The notes beneath the pieces are model-generated. The model was not told the DNA's origin and ran no database searches. It was given only the letters and a program-made list of their open reading frames with translations. Of a stretch of 64,000 nucleotides of DNA, positions 26,378 through 35,820 are shown piece by piece. Position numbers and translations under genes: made by a program. Every line of letters begins with the position of its first letter. Within the stretch, counting starts at the first letter, position 1. Origin of the DNA: Senegalimassilia anaerobia JC110 (GTDB taxonomy: Bacteria; Actinomycetota; Coriobacteriia; Coriobacteriales; Eggerthellaceae); contig NZ_HE611015.1 in NCBI RefSeq assembly GCF_000236865.1, forward strand, positions 89,983-153,982. The letters run 5' to 3'.

Positions 26378-27532
26378 GTGTATATCGAAGATCAAGAAGC
26401 ACTGGAGGCGTTCGTCGAGCGAGCACGCCGCTCAAGCGTCCTTGCCATCGACACCGAGTTTTTACGCGAGAAGACCTATTATGCGCGCCTGTGCTTGATC
26501 CAATTCGCCACCGACGACGAGGTGGCGGTGGTCGACCCGTTTTGCATGGAGGACCTGCATGTGCTGGCGCCGCTTCTCGAGGATGCCGGAGTCATGAAGG
26601 TGCTGCACTCCGGCGGGCAGGACCTTGAGATCTTGTGGCACGAGGTGGGCGTGCTTCCGCAGCCGCTGTTCGACACGCAGGTGGCGGCGGCGCTGTTGGG
26701 GCACACGCAGCAGATCGGCTACGGCGCCTTGGTCGGCGCCGAGTGCGGCGTGGCGCTCAAGAAGGTCGATTCCTTCACCGACTGGTCGCGTCGCCCCCTG
26801 TCGGAATCCCAGCTGCGCTATGCCGCCGACGATGTCATCTACCTTCCCCGCATGTACGAGCATATGAAGCAGGAATTGGAGCGACAAGGGCGCCTTCATT
26901 GGCTCGACCCCGAGTTTGCCGAGATGTGCGATCCTGCGCGTTTCGAATCCGATGAGCGCGAACGCTACCGCAGGCTCAAGCGCGTCGGCCAGCTTTCGCG
27001 AAAGCAGCTGGCGGCGGCGCGCGAGGTGGCTGCATGGCGCGAGGTCACGGCGCAGAAGCGCAATGTTCCGCGAAAATGGGTCATCACCGACGAGCAGATC
27101 GTCGAGGCGTGCAAGCGCGAGGCCCGCACCATCGACGAGCTGTTCATGGTGCGCGGCATGCGCGAGAAGCTCAACACCCGCGATGCCCGAACGGTTGCCG
27201 GACTCATGAAGAAGGCGTTGGAGTCCGGGCCGCAAAGCTGGCCCGAGCTTGATCGCAGCGGCCGAAACGAGCCCAACGTGGATGCCCCGCTCGACCTTAT
27301 GAGCGCGCTCGTGCGCCTGCGCGCCAAGGAGAACGGCGTGGCGTTTCCCACGCTTGCCAGCCATGACGATCTTGTGCGCATGGCCCGCGGATACCGTCAG
27401 GGCATCGACCTTCTGCGCGGCTGGCGCAGGGCGCTTGTTGGCGAGGAGCTCATCGAGCTGCTCGAGGGCAAGCTCGTGCTGTCATTGGACGGCCACGACC
27501 TGCGCGTCACGCGTCTGGATGGCGAAGAGTAG
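26378..27532 (+). CDS. rnd: Ribonuclease D
   Basis: 3'-5' exoribonuclease of the DEDD superfamily that matures tRNA and other stable RNAs. GTG at 26378 is chosen as GAGGAA lies seven bases before it; an in-frame ATG exists at 26357. In the 384-residue product the DEDD residues are in AIDTEF (near 23), SGGQDLEI and the YAADDVIYL motif near 150. An HRDC domain follows at about 205-285. It stands alone. Confidence 0.93.
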   Translation: MYIEDQEALEAFVERARRSSVLAIDTEFLREKTYYARLCLIQFATDDEVAVVDPFCMEDLHVLAPLLEDAGVMKVLHSGGQDLEILWHEVGVLPQPLFDTQVAAALLGHTQQIGYGALVGAECGVALKKVDSFTDWSRRPLSESQLRYAADDVIYLPRMYEHMKQELERQGRLHWLDPEFAEMCDPARFESDERERYRRLKRVGQLSRKQLAAAREVAAWREVTAQKRNVPRKWVITDEQIVEACKREARTIDELFMVRGMREKLNTRDARTVAGLMKKALESGPQSWPELDRSGRNEPNVDAPLDLMSALVRLRAKENGVAFPTLASHDDLVRMARGYRQGIDLLRGWRRALVGEELIELLEGKLVLSLDGHDLRVTRLDGEE

Positions 27533-27539
27533 ACGAGCG

Positions 27540-27560
27540 GCCGCCGCGTTACGCGGCGGC
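27540..27560 (+). terminator. GC hairpin after rnd
   Basis: GCCGCCGCG/CGCGGCGGC, nine pairs with a three-base loop; the following T tract is minimal. It could end rnd. Confidence 0.5.
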
Positions 27561-27752
27561 TTGCAAGCGGCGATGGACATGCGTTTCCGGTAACGGATTG
27601 CGAACGTTTCGCGGGAACATTCGTGAAGCTGCGGGCAAGGGGTTTCGCTTCGGTATACTTTTGGTTCGTTGAACCGAGCGCGCCGCCTTGCGGCTGCGCC
27701 CCGGGGCGCAGGGCATGCGCCGTACGCATTCGATAGGAGTTGCATCACCCAC

Positions 27753-28415
27753 ATGAGCATGAGCTATTTGAGCCTGATCGTCGTCACCATGGTCATCGGC
27801 ATGGGCGCGTCGTGGTACGTGAACCGCCAGATCAACAAATACCTGCACGTTCCCGCGTCCACGCGCGTCACCGGCGCGCAGATGGCGGAGATGATGCTTG
27901 CCGCAAACGGCGTGCATGGCGTGCAGGTGTATCGCGGCGGCCCGCAGCAGGACCACTTCGACCCGCGCAACAATTCCATCACCCTGGACCCCGATGCGTT
28001 CGGCGGAACCTCCATCACGGCCATTGCCACGGCATGCCATGAGGCGGGACACGCCATCCAGTTCGCGCAGGGGTATGCTCCCATGAAGATTCGCGGCGCG
28101 CTCGTGCCGGCGGTGAACTTCGCCTCCAACGCCTGGGTGTTCCTGCTGATGTTCGGCATCTTCATGCAGCTGTCGGGCCTTACCACCCTTGCCATCGTCA
28201 TGTACGCCGTGGTGGTGCTGTTCCAGCTGGTCACGCTGCCGGTCGAGTTCGATGCGTCGCGTCGCGGCCTTGCATATCTCAAGACCCAGGGCATCTCGCA
28301 GGCCGAGCAGGGCGGGGCGTATTCCGTGCTGCGCGCCTGCGCGCTCACCTACGTTGCCGCCGCCTTGACGTCCATCCTGCAGCTGCTGTGGCTGCTGCAG
28401 TCTCGTGACGAGTAG
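27753..28415 (+). CDS. YugP-like neutral zinc metallopeptidase
   Basis: Membrane-anchored zinc peptidase of the YugP family, substrate unknown. ATG at 27753 is the best start, with GGAG 14 bases upstream; ATG 27759 is possible. The 220 residues have an N-terminal transmembrane segment (about 4-20), the HEAGHAIQ zinc motif near 99-106, and two further hydrophobic segments near 130-165. A TATACT box at 27653 may be its -10. Its 3' end overlaps the open frame of xseA by 11 bases. Confidence 0.88.
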   Translation: MSMSYLSLIVVTMVIGMGASWYVNRQINKYLHVPASTRVTGAQMAEMMLAANGVHGVQVYRGGPQQDHFDPRNNSITLDPDAFGGTSITAIATACHEAGHAIQFAQGYAPMKIRGALVPAVNFASNAWVFLLMFGIFMQLSGLTTLAIVMYAVVVLFQLVTLPVEFDASRRGLAYLKTQGISQAEQGGAYSVLRACALTYVAAALTSILQLLWLLQSRDE

Positions 28416-30069
28416 CAACGTGGCTTACGATCGATCATATAACGGCGCCGCGGGAGGACCCCGCGGCGTTTTTGCTGACTCGGGGGCTTCCGCGGGCCCT
28501 GCGCGAAACGCCGAGGAAGCGGCCCGCGCATGCGCGGCTGCGTTCGGCGCGCATAAGGCGGCGGGTGCGAACGCCGCTTCGCACAACAGGGAAGCGGCCT
28601 CGCGTGCCATGTCGGTATCCGCTGCCATGCAGCTGGCGAAAGGGGCGCTCGAAGGCGTGACGGTGCGCTTGGTCGGCGAGATATCCGAGCTGTCGAACAA
28701 GCCCGGATACAAGGCCGTATATTTCACGGTCAAGGACAAGTCGGCAAGCCTTCCGTGCATGATGTGGAACAACCGCTTCCGCGCCGCTGGCGTGCAGGTG
28801 GCGGTCGGGCAGCTGGTGGAGTTGACGGGCAGGTTCACGCTGTACGCGGCGAAAGGCCGCATGAACTTCGACGTGTTCTCGTTGGCGCCGGTGGGCGAGG
28901 GGCAGCTGCGATTGCAGGTGGCGAACCTTGCGCGAAAGCTATCCGCCGAGGGCCTTGCGGACCCCGCGCGAAAGCTGCCCTTGCCTGCGTACCCCCTTAC
29001 CATCGGCCTGGTCACAAGCCCGCGCGGCGATGCGGTACATGATGTGCTGCGCACCTTGCGCCGTCGTTTCCCCGTGGCGCGGGTGCTGTTCTCCGGCGTT
29101 GCGGTCGAGGGCCCGCAAGCCCCGGCCGGCATCGTCGAGGGGATGCGCGCCGTGGTGCACGCCGGCGCCGAGGTGGTGCTCGTGGTGCGCGGCGGCGGGT
29201 CGTATGAGGACTTAATGCCCTTCAACGACGAGTTCTTGGCTCGCATGATCGTGAAATGCCCCGTGCCGGTGGTCACCGGAATCGGGCACGAGCCCGACAC
29301 CTCCATTGCCGACATGGTTGCCGACTTGCGCGCTTCGACGCCCACGGCCGCAGCCGAGGCTGTGAGTCCCGCCCGTGAGAACCTTGAAGCGCTGTTCGAT
29401 GCGCGCCGCAGCAGCCTGGATGCCTGCGTTCAGCGTGCTCTTGAAGGCAGTGCGGCGCAGGTCGGGCGCTTTGCAGGCCGTCCGGTCTTCTGCGACCCCA
29501 ATGCGCTGCTGGCGGCCTCCTCACAAGGGGTGGACCTGTGCGCCGATAGGCTTGCAAGGGCGCTGCCTGCCAGCTTGGATCGCGACCGTGCGCAGGCCGA
29601 TCGGCTGCGCGAGCGTTTAAGCTCGGCGCTTCCCAACGCCTTGACCCTCGATGCCGCCGCCGTTCGGCGGCAACGCGAGCGTTTGACGCAGGCGCTATCG
29701 CAGGTGCTCGACCCTCCGACGTCGCAAACGCAACGCGCACGCGAGCGTCTGGTGCATGTGATTCCCCAGGCTTGCGAGCGAACGCGGATGTCCCTCGATC
29801 ACGAGCAGCGGCGCTTGCGCTCGGCGGGTTGCCAGCTGCTTGAGCCGTTTCGCCGGCAGGCGGGCCTTTCGGCGGCGCAGCTTGATGCGCTGTCGCCCTT
29901 GGCCGTCCTCGGCAGGGGCTATTCCATCGCCCGCGACGGCGATGGGAGCGTAGTGAAGTCGGTCGAGCAGGCGAAGACGGGACAGCCGCTTGATGTGACG
30001 GTATCGGATGGCGTTATCGGGTGCTGCGTGTCGGGGGTCCGGCGCGCTGGCGTGGACGATATTGCGTGA
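28405..30069 (+). CDS. xseA: Exodeoxyribonuclease VII large subunit
   Basis: Large subunit of exonuclease VII, which degrades single-stranded DNA. The OB-fold domain starts near residue 70 (MSVSAAMQLAKGALEGVTVR), and the catalytic half has VTSPRGDAVHDVL, VVRGGGSYEDL and GIGHEPDTSIAD, followed by a long coiled coil. From GTG 28405 the product is 554 residues with a 68-residue Ala/Gly-rich N-terminus that other XseA lack. GTG 28420 or ATG 28609 may be the real start, and only the last gives a normal N-terminus. It precedes xseB. Confidence 0.92.
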   Translation: MTSSNVAYDRSYNGAAGGPRGVFADSGASAGPARNAEEAARACAAAFGAHKAAGANAASHNREAASRAMSVSAAMQLAKGALEGVTVRLVGEISELSNKPGYKAVYFTVKDKSASLPCMMWNNRFRAAGVQVAVGQLVELTGRFTLYAAKGRMNFDVFSLAPVGEGQLRLQVANLARKLSAEGLADPARKLPLPAYPLTIGLVTSPRGDAVHDVLRTLRRRFPVARVLFSGVAVEGPQAPAGIVEGMRAVVHAGAEVVLVVRGGGSYEDLMPFNDEFLARMIVKCPVPVVTGIGHEPDTSIADMVADLRASTPTAAAEAVSPARENLEALFDARRSSLDACVQRALEGSAAQVGRFAGRPVFCDPNALLAASSQGVDLCADRLARALPASLDRDRAQADRLRERLSSALPNALTLDAAAVRRQRERLTQALSQVLDPPTSQTQRARERLVHVIPQACERTRMSLDHEQRRLRSAGCQLLEPFRRQAGLSAAQLDALSPLAVLGRGYSIARDGDGSVVKSVEQAKTGQPLDVTVSDGVIGCCVSGVRRAGVDDIA

Positions 30070-30082
30070 AAGGAATCATCAA

Positions 30083-30337
30083 ATGGGCAATGAGGCTTTG
30101 AAGCCGGTAGAGGATCTGACGTTTCGCGAGGCCATGGCGGAGCTGGACGGCATCGTCGGCGTGCTTGAATCCAACACCCTCGAGCTGGAGGACAGCCTTG
30201 CCAGTTACGAGCGAGGGGTTGCGCTGCTGCGCGCCCTGCAGGGCCGCCTGGCAACTGCGCAACAGAAGGTCGACGTGCTCATGGGCCAGCTTGAGTCGGA
30301 GGTGTCGGACGAGCAGCGCGATACCATGCTTTCGTAA
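30083..30337 (+). CDS. xseB: Exodeoxyribonuclease VII small subunit
   Basis: Small subunit of exonuclease VII, which wraps the coiled coil of XseA in several copies. The 84 residues contain the LTFREAMAELDGIVGVLES...LELEDSLASYERGVAL signature of the family. ATG at 30083 follows GAAAGGA, 13 bp after xseA stops. Confidence 0.95.
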   Translation: MGNEALKPVEDLTFREAMAELDGIVGVLESNTLELEDSLASYERGVALLRALQGRLATAQQKVDVLMGQLESEVSDEQRDTMLS

Positions 30338-30442
30338 CGCCGCTTGCCGACAGAGTGCCGCGCGGGCGCCGCTTGCAGCAACGTGCGGCGTGTTTTGCAT
30401 CTACAATGAGTGCTCGAAATCTTTTGGTAAGGAGGCAGGCCG

Positions 30443-31657
30443 TTGAACGTTTTGGTTATCAATGCGGGTTCATCTTCGCTGAAGTACCAGCTTATCAATG
30501 TTGAAACGCATACGCTCATGGCCAAGGGCATTTGCGAGCGCGTCGGTTCGGCCGAGGCGTTCCACAAGCACGGTCTTGACGATAACGAAGTGGTCATCGA
30601 CGCGAAGATGGCGGACCATGACGACGCTATGGCGCTCGTGCTTGAATCCCTGGTCTCGGGCCAGGACGCCGCGATCGCTTCGCTTTCCGAGATCGACGCC
30701 GTCGGTCATCGCATCGTGCAGGGAGGCAAATACTTCGATCGTTCCGTTCTTATCGACGACGATGTCATCGCGAAGATCGACGAGCTTGCCGAGCTGGCGC
30801 CTTTGCACAACGGTGCCGCGCTTATGGGCATCCATGCCTGCATGAAGCATATGCCGGGCATCCCCATGGTCGCCGTGTTCGACACCTCGTTTTTCACCAC
30901 GTTGCCCCCGAAGGCGTACATGTACCCGCTCCCTTATGAGCTTTACGAGAAGTATGCCATCCGCAAATACGGCGCCCATGGCACCTCGCATCGCTATATC
31001 TCCGAGCGCGCCGCCGTGGTGCTCGATGAGCCCCTTGAGGACCTGAAGCTGATCACGCTGCATCTGGGCAACGGCTGCTCTGCATCCGCCATCGACCATG
31101 GCGTGGCCGTGGATACCTCCATGGGCCTCACGCCGCTTGACGGCCTTATGATGGGCACCCGCTGCGGCGCCATCGACCCGGCCATCGTGCCGTTCGTCAT
31201 GGAGCACGAGAACCTGACCGCCGAGGAAATGAACAACCTCATGAACAAGCAGTCGGGTCTGCTCGGCATCTCCGGCGTGTCCAACGACCTGCGCAGCGTG
31301 CGCACCGCCTCCGAAGAGGGCAACGAGCGCGCTATGCTGGCCTATGACATGTTCTCCAACTCGGTGAAGAAGTACATCGGCCAGTACATCGCCGTCATGG
31401 GCGGCGTGGACGCCATCGTGCTTACCGCCGGCGTGGGTGAGAACTGCGACAAGATGCGTCGTATGATCTTCTCCGGCCTGCAGCCTTTGGGCATCGTGCT
31501 GGACGAGGAGAAGAACCGCCATCGCGGTTTTGAGCGCATCATCTCCACCGATGATTCCGCGGTGCAGATCATCATCATCCCGACCAACGAGGAGTACATG
31601 ATCGCGCGCGACACCTACGAGATCGTGCACGACCAGATGGTCGGCATTCAGCCGTAA
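30443..31657 (+). CDS. ackA: Acetate kinase
   Basis: Cytosolic enzyme that interconverts acetyl phosphate + ADP and acetate + ATP; in a fermenter it is a main route for ATP by substrate-level phosphorylation. The start is TTG at 30443 with AAGGAGG upstream. The 404 residues have NAGSSSLKYQ (6-15), VGHRIVQGG near 93, the FDTSFF loop, LHLGNGCS near 207 and GTRCGAIDP near 240. pta lies next to it but points the opposite way, unlike the common pta-ackA operon. Confidence 0.97.
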   Translation: MNVLVINAGSSSLKYQLINVETHTLMAKGICERVGSAEAFHKHGLDDNEVVIDAKMADHDDAMALVLESLVSGQDAAIASLSEIDAVGHRIVQGGKYFDRSVLIDDDVIAKIDELAELAPLHNGAALMGIHACMKHMPGIPMVAVFDTSFFTTLPPKAYMYPLPYELYEKYAIRKYGAHGTSHRYISERAAVVLDEPLEDLKLITLHLGNGCSASAIDHGVAVDTSMGLTPLDGLMMGTRCGAIDPAIVPFVMEHENLTAEEMNNLMNKQSGLLGISGVSNDLRSVRTASEEGNERAMLAYDMFSNSVKKYIGQYIAVMGGVDAIVLTAGVGENCDKMRRMIFSGLQPLGIVLDEEKNRHRGFERIISTDDSAVQIIIIPTNEEYMIARDTYEIVHDQMVGIQP

Positions 31658-31709
31658 GCCGCCGGTTGCCCCATAGCGGCAAAACGCTGCATTACCCGCA
31701 ATGTAGAAC

Positions 31710-31735
31710 AGCCCTCGAGAGAGGGCTTTTCTTTT
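31710..31735 (+). terminator. Terminator of ackA
   Basis: AGCCCTC/GAGGGCT with a four-base loop, then TTTTCTTTT. Confidence 0.9.
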
Positions 31736-32038
31736 GGCGTATGCGGTCAAGAGTTGTCGGGTGTCGCGCGTGTTGATGCCTCGGATCGACTTAAGATAGC
31801 GGCTAACAGGGTTGTCCGCTGGTTTGCGGGTATGTGCTGCGCATAGCGAGCGATGCGATTGCTAGCCGCCTTGAAATCTCGGTCGCCTTTTTTGGGTCCA
31901 TGGACGTATGGTTAAGCTTCAAAACAGATTCAAACCGTAATGACGGCATCGGCGCCGTTACGGTATGCGTGATTGGCAAGGTTTGCGGCCCTGGAGCATG
32001 CGGGGGTTCTTGGTTGTCTCGGCAGATTCGACAAGAAA
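31736..32038. other. Spacer between ackA and pta
   Basis: About 300 bp between convergent terminators. Open frames on both strands lack ribosome-binding sites and family resemblance; I see nothing functional. Confidence 0.45.
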
Positions 32039-32082
32039 GCCCCTGCTTTCCGAACGTGGTCTTCGATTCGGGAAGCGGGGGC
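32039..32082 (-). terminator. Terminator-like hairpin after pta
   Basis: On the minus strand GCCCCCGCTTCCCGAA folds against TTCGGAAAGCAGGGGC with two mismatches and is followed by TTTCTTGTC. It is 55 bp past the pta stop. Confidence 0.7.
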
Positions 32083-32137
32083 GTGTGCGCTTGGGGTTCA
32101 GGCTCTTGTTGCGGGGGCGCTTTTGCGCTGGCGCGCG

Positions 32138-33145
32138 CTACTGGGCGTCGGCGGCTTTCTTCGCCTGGGCCTGCACGCACGTGATGGCGATGACGCCCAC
32201 GATATCATGTGCGCTGCAGCCGCGGGACAGGTCGTTGACCGGGGCGGCGATGCCCTGGGTCACCGGGCCGAACGCCTCGGCATGCGCCAGGCGCTGCACC
32301 AGCTTGTAGCCGATGTTGCCCGCATCAAGGTCGGGGAAGATCAAGCAGTTCGCTTTGCCGGCAACCTTGCTGTTAGGGGCCTTCGAAGCGCCCACGGAAG
32401 GCACCATGGCGGCATCGGATTGCAGCTCGCCGTCGAGCGCCAGCTCGGGTGCCAGCTTGCGAGCGATGGCGGCAGCTTCCACCACCTTGTTCGCATCGTC
32501 GTTTTTGGCGGAGCCGTAGGTGGAGTGGGAGAGCATGGCCACCACAGGCTCGGTGCCGATAAGGGTTTTCCAGGACTGGGCGGAGTTGACGGCGATGTGC
32601 GCAAGCTTCTCTGCGTCAGGCTGGATCTCCAGGCCGCAGTCGCTGAACAGGAACGTGCCGTTCTGGCCGTACTCGCAGTTGGGGACCACCATGATGAAGA
32701 AGCTGCTGACCAGCTTCACGCCCGGGGCGGTTTTAAGGATCTGCAGGCTGGGGCGCAGCACATCGCCGGTGGAGTGGCAGGCGCCGGAGACCATGCCGTC
32801 GGCGCGGCCGGTTTTCACCATGAGCACGCCGAAGAACAGCACGTCGCGCACCTTCTCGGCGGCTTGCTCGAGGGTCATGCCCTTATGCTTGCGCAGTTCA
32901 TACAAGGTATTTGCGAACTCATCATGCAAATCGGAGTCCTGCGGGTCGATCAGCGTGGCGCCGTCGAGCGCGCGCCCGGATTCCTTGATGGCGGCCACGT
33001 TGCCCAAGATGATAAGGTTTGCGACGCCTTGGGCCAAGATGGTCTCGGCAGCTTCGAGCGTGCGCGGGTCGTCGCCCTCGGGTAACACGATGGTCTGCTT
33101 GTCGGCTTTGGCGCGCTCAAGCATGGTGTCCAGAAACGAGCTCAT
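32138..33145 (-). CDS. pta: Phosphate acetyltransferase
   Basis: Converts acetyl-CoA and phosphate to acetyl phosphate, which AckA then uses for ATP. The 335-residue length is that of the short (Eut D/Pta II) form without the N-terminal regulatory domain. MVSGACHSTGDVLRP near residue 120, the GLEIQPDAEKLA stretch and the C-terminal QGIAAPVNDLSRGC segment are typical. It is divergent from the glycosyltransferase gene and convergent with ackA. Confidence 0.95.
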   Translation of the reverse strand: MSSFLDTMLERAKADKQTIVLPEGDDPRTLEAAETILAQGVANLIILGNVAAIKESGRALDGATLIDPQDSDLHDEFANTLYELRKHKGMTLEQAAEKVRDVLFFGVLMVKTGRADGMVSGACHSTGDVLRPSLQILKTAPGVKLVSSFFIMVVPNCEYGQNGTFLFSDCGLEIQPDAEKLAHIAVNSAQSWKTLIGTEPVVAMLSHSTYGSAKNDDANKVVEAAAIARKLAPELALDGELQSDAAMVPSVGASKAPNSKVAGKANCLIFPDLDAGNIGYKLVQRLAHAEAFGPVTQGIAAPVNDLSRGCSAHDIVGVIAITCVQAQAKKAADAQ

Positions 33146-33355
33146 GTTCGTACCCTTTCTTCGCGATGTGCCGGGCGCGGTCTTGCCGGTTGCGCATGGT
33201 TTCGGCTGCGCCCGAGCTGTTCACTTGGATTTTATCCATATTGTCCCATCATAGGGCGGCTGCGCGGCCTGCTACCGGTAAAATGGCGGGCAGACCATAT
33301 GAACGGCGGCGTTTTCCAACCGCATCCGCGCCGTTGTTTCCAGGAAAGGAAAGGC

Positions 33356-34393
33356 ATGAAAAGCATCACGTTCGCCATCCCGTGTTACAACTCCGCGGCA
33401 TATATGGATAAATGCATCGAATCCATCCTTGCATGCGGGGGCGATCAGGGCTGCGACGACATCGAGATCGTCATCGTCGACGACGGGTCGGTCAAAGACG
33501 ATACCGCGGAAAAGGCCGATCGCTGGGAGCAGCTCCATCCGGGCATCATCAAGGCCGTCCATCAGGAAAACGGCGGCCACGGACAAGCGGTGAACACCGG
33601 TTTGGCGAACGCTTCCGGCCTGTACTTCAAGGTGGTCGACTCCGACGATTGGCTTGATCGCCGTGCCATGGAGGACGTCATGGCATACGTGCGCAGCCAA
33701 GTCGGGCGCAGTGCCCCAACCGATCTGATCATCGCCAATTACGTGTATGAGAAGGTGCACGAGAGCACGCGCACCATCATGCATTACCGCAACGTGTTCC
33801 CCGAGGGTCGCGAGTTCGGCTGGTCCGAGGTAGGGCATTTCAACCCCAGCCAATACCTGCTCATGCACTCGGTCATCTACCGCACCGAGCTGTTGCGTGG
33901 CATGGGTCTTCAGCTGCCCAAGCACACCTTCTACGTGGACAACATCTTCGTGTATGTGCCGCTGCCGCACGTCAAGACCATCTACTATCTTGATGTTGAC
34001 ATGTACCGCTACTTCATCGGCCGCGACGACCAAAGCGTTAACGAGTCGGTCATGATGAGCCGCATCGATCAGCAGCTGCGCGTCACCCGCATCATGATCG
34101 ACGCCGTCCAGCTTCCCGGCGATGTGCCCGAGAAGCGGCTGGAGCGCTACATGGAGAATTATCTGTCCATGATGATGTGCATCTGCAGCATCTTCCTGCG
34201 CATGATCAACACCGTCGATGCCGAGGACGAACGCGACGCCATCTGGCGTTATCTCAAGGAGAACAACTCCGATGTATACCGCCGAGTCAGGCACAGCGTG
34301 CTGAACATGGGCACGAACCTGCCTACTAATCTGGGACGCAAGATCGGCATCACCGGGTACCATGTTGCCCAGAGGATTTTCAAGTTCAATTAA
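33356..34393 (+). CDS. Family 2 glycosyltransferase
   Basis: GT-A fold transferase, probably adding a sugar to a surface glycan or lipid carrier. ATG at 33356 follows AGGAAAGG; the frame runs further upstream without a site. The 345 residues start with FAIPCYNSAAYMDKCI, then IEIVIVDDGS near 35, the GHGQAVNTGL stretch and the metal-binding VVDSDDW near 98-103. The C-terminal 120 residues hold no clear transmembrane segment. No other glycan genes are adjacent, so donor and acceptor are unknown. Confidence 0.88.
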   Translation: MKSITFAIPCYNSAAYMDKCIESILACGGDQGCDDIEIVIVDDGSVKDDTAEKADRWEQLHPGIIKAVHQENGGHGQAVNTGLANASGLYFKVVDSDDWLDRRAMEDVMAYVRSQVGRSAPTDLIIANYVYEKVHESTRTIMHYRNVFPEGREFGWSEVGHFNPSQYLLMHSVIYRTELLRGMGLQLPKHTFYVDNIFVYVPLPHVKTIYYLDVDMYRYFIGRDDQSVNESVMMSRIDQQLRVTRIMIDAVQLPGDVPEKRLERYMENYLSMMMCICSIFLRMINTVDAEDERDAIWRYLKENNSDVYRRVRHSVLNMGTNLPTNLGRKIGITGYHVAQRIFKFN

Positions 34394-34403
34394 GCGTTAA
34401 GCG

Positions 34404-34433
34404 AAAAGGCCTGCTCGCGCAGACCTTTTTTGT
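34404..34433 (+). terminator. Terminator of the glycosyltransferase gene
   Basis: AAAAGGCCTGC/GCAGACCTTTTTT, with one mismatch, followed by T run. Confidence 0.85.
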
Positions 34434-34530
34434 TGCAACGTTTTGGCATCGCGCCGAGTTGCCGGCTTCTTTTTTCGTTTGGATTGCGTCATAATAAGCA
34501 TTTCGGACGCAATTCCATAAAGGAGCATTC

Positions 34531-35820
34531 TTGAAGAAAAACACTTTGATCACCGGACTGGCCTTGTTCGCCATGTTCTTCGGTGCCGGGAACCTCATTT
34601 TCCCGCCGTTTTTGGGCATGGAAAGCGGAACCGATTGGGTGATCGGCTTTTTGTGCTTCATCTTGATCGACGTCGCGCTTTCCTGTCTTGGCATCTTCGC
34701 GCTCAACGCTGCAGGCGGGGCGAACGCAGCCGTCGAGGGCTCGTTGGGGCGAGTGCCGGGGTTGGTGCTCAACACCGCCGTCATCTTGTGCACCGGCATG
34801 ATCATCGCCGAGCCGCGTACGGCCGCCACCACCTACGAAATGTCCATGATTCCGCTGTTCGGCGATTCTGTGAACATGTTGGCGTTTTCCGCGCTGTTCT
34901 TCGCGGTGGTGCTTGCGCTTTCCATTCGTCAAACGCGTTTGGTCAGCATCATCGGCAAGGTGCTCACCCCGCTGTTGGTGCTCTGTGTGTTCGTGATCAT
35001 CGTCACCGGCGTCGTGTATCCGCTCGGTGAGATCGGTGCCCCGCTTTCAAGCCACGCCGCGCAGGATGGCATCTTGGCCGGTTACCAGGCAATGGACGTG
35101 CTCGCTTGCGTGGGCTTCGCCATCGTCATGGAGAACGCGGCGCGCACTGCGGGCTATACGCGCCGCGAGGATCAGCTCAAGGTCATCGCGGGCGCTTCCG
35201 TGGTTGCCGGTGCCCTTTTGGCTGTCATCTATGGTGGTTTGACTTACCTGGGCGCCTCGAGCGCGCTTGCCTTCGGGGCAGGCATGGACCGCTCCACGCT
35301 TATCGTGGAGATCACCAAGCATCTGCTCGGCAACACAGGCGTGATCATCCTCGGCATCATCGTCGGGCTTGCGTGCCTGACCACCGCCATCGGCCTTACC
35401 GGCGCATCGGCATCGTACTTCGAGCGCACCACGCACGGCAAGATCTCGTATCGCACTGGCGTCATCGTTACTGTTTTGGTGTCCTTCGCCATTTGCAATC
35501 TGGGTTTGAACGCCATCGTGGCGTTTGCGGCGCCTATCCTGTCGGTGGTTTGCCCGCCGTTCATGGTGTGCGTGGTCATGGTGCTATTCAAGAAGCGGAT
35601 GGGCACCACATGGCCGATCAAGGGCGCCGCCCTCGGGGCGTTCGTCATCAGCCTGCTCACCACGATTGATGACACCTATGGCGTGCTGCCCGCCATCAAG
35701 CAGCTTCCCTTCACCGATCTTGGCTTTAGCTGGTTGCCTTTCGCCATTGTAGGCGGGATTATCGGAGCGGTGGCGTTCAAGGCGATCAAGGGGAACAAGG
35801 AGAGCAAGGCGGTCGCATGA
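34531..35820 (+). CDS. brnQ: Branched-chain amino acid transport protein BrnQ (LIVCS family)
   Basis: Na+- or H+-coupled importer for leucine, isoleucine and valine. The start is TTG at 34531 with AAAGGAG nine bases upstream. Its 429 residues are almost wholly transmembrane (about 12 segments). The FAMFFGAGNLIFPPFLG signature is at about 12-28. coaX starts within its stop codon (ATGA). Uptake of branched-chain amino acids fits the 2-oxoacid oxidoreductase operon at 51-54 kb, although that link is inference. Confidence 0.93.
   Translation: MKKNTLITGLALFAMFFGAGNLIFPPFLGMESGTDWVIGFLCFILIDVALSCLGIFALNAAGGANAAVEGSLGRVPGLVLNTAVILCTGMIIAEPRTAATTYEMSMIPLFGDSVNMLAFSALFFAVVLALSIRQTRLVSIIGKVLTPLLVLCVFVIIVTGVVYPLGEIGAPLSSHAAQDGILAGYQAMDVLACVGFAIVMENAARTAGYTRREDQLKVIAGASVVAGALLAVIYGGLTYLGASSALAFGAGMDRSTLIVEITKHLLGNTGVIILGIIVGLACLTTAIGLTGASASYFERTTHGKISYRTGVIVTVLVSFAICNLGLNAIVAFAAPILSVVCPPFMVCVVMVLFKKRMGTTWPIKGAALGAFVISLLTTIDDTYGVLPAIKQLPFTDLGFSWLPFAIVGGIIGAVAFKAIKGNKESKAVA

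Noticed and set aside
31834-32184. Open frames between ackA and pta
   Set aside because: Low-complexity translation, overlapping the terminator-like hairpin of pta; no start site.
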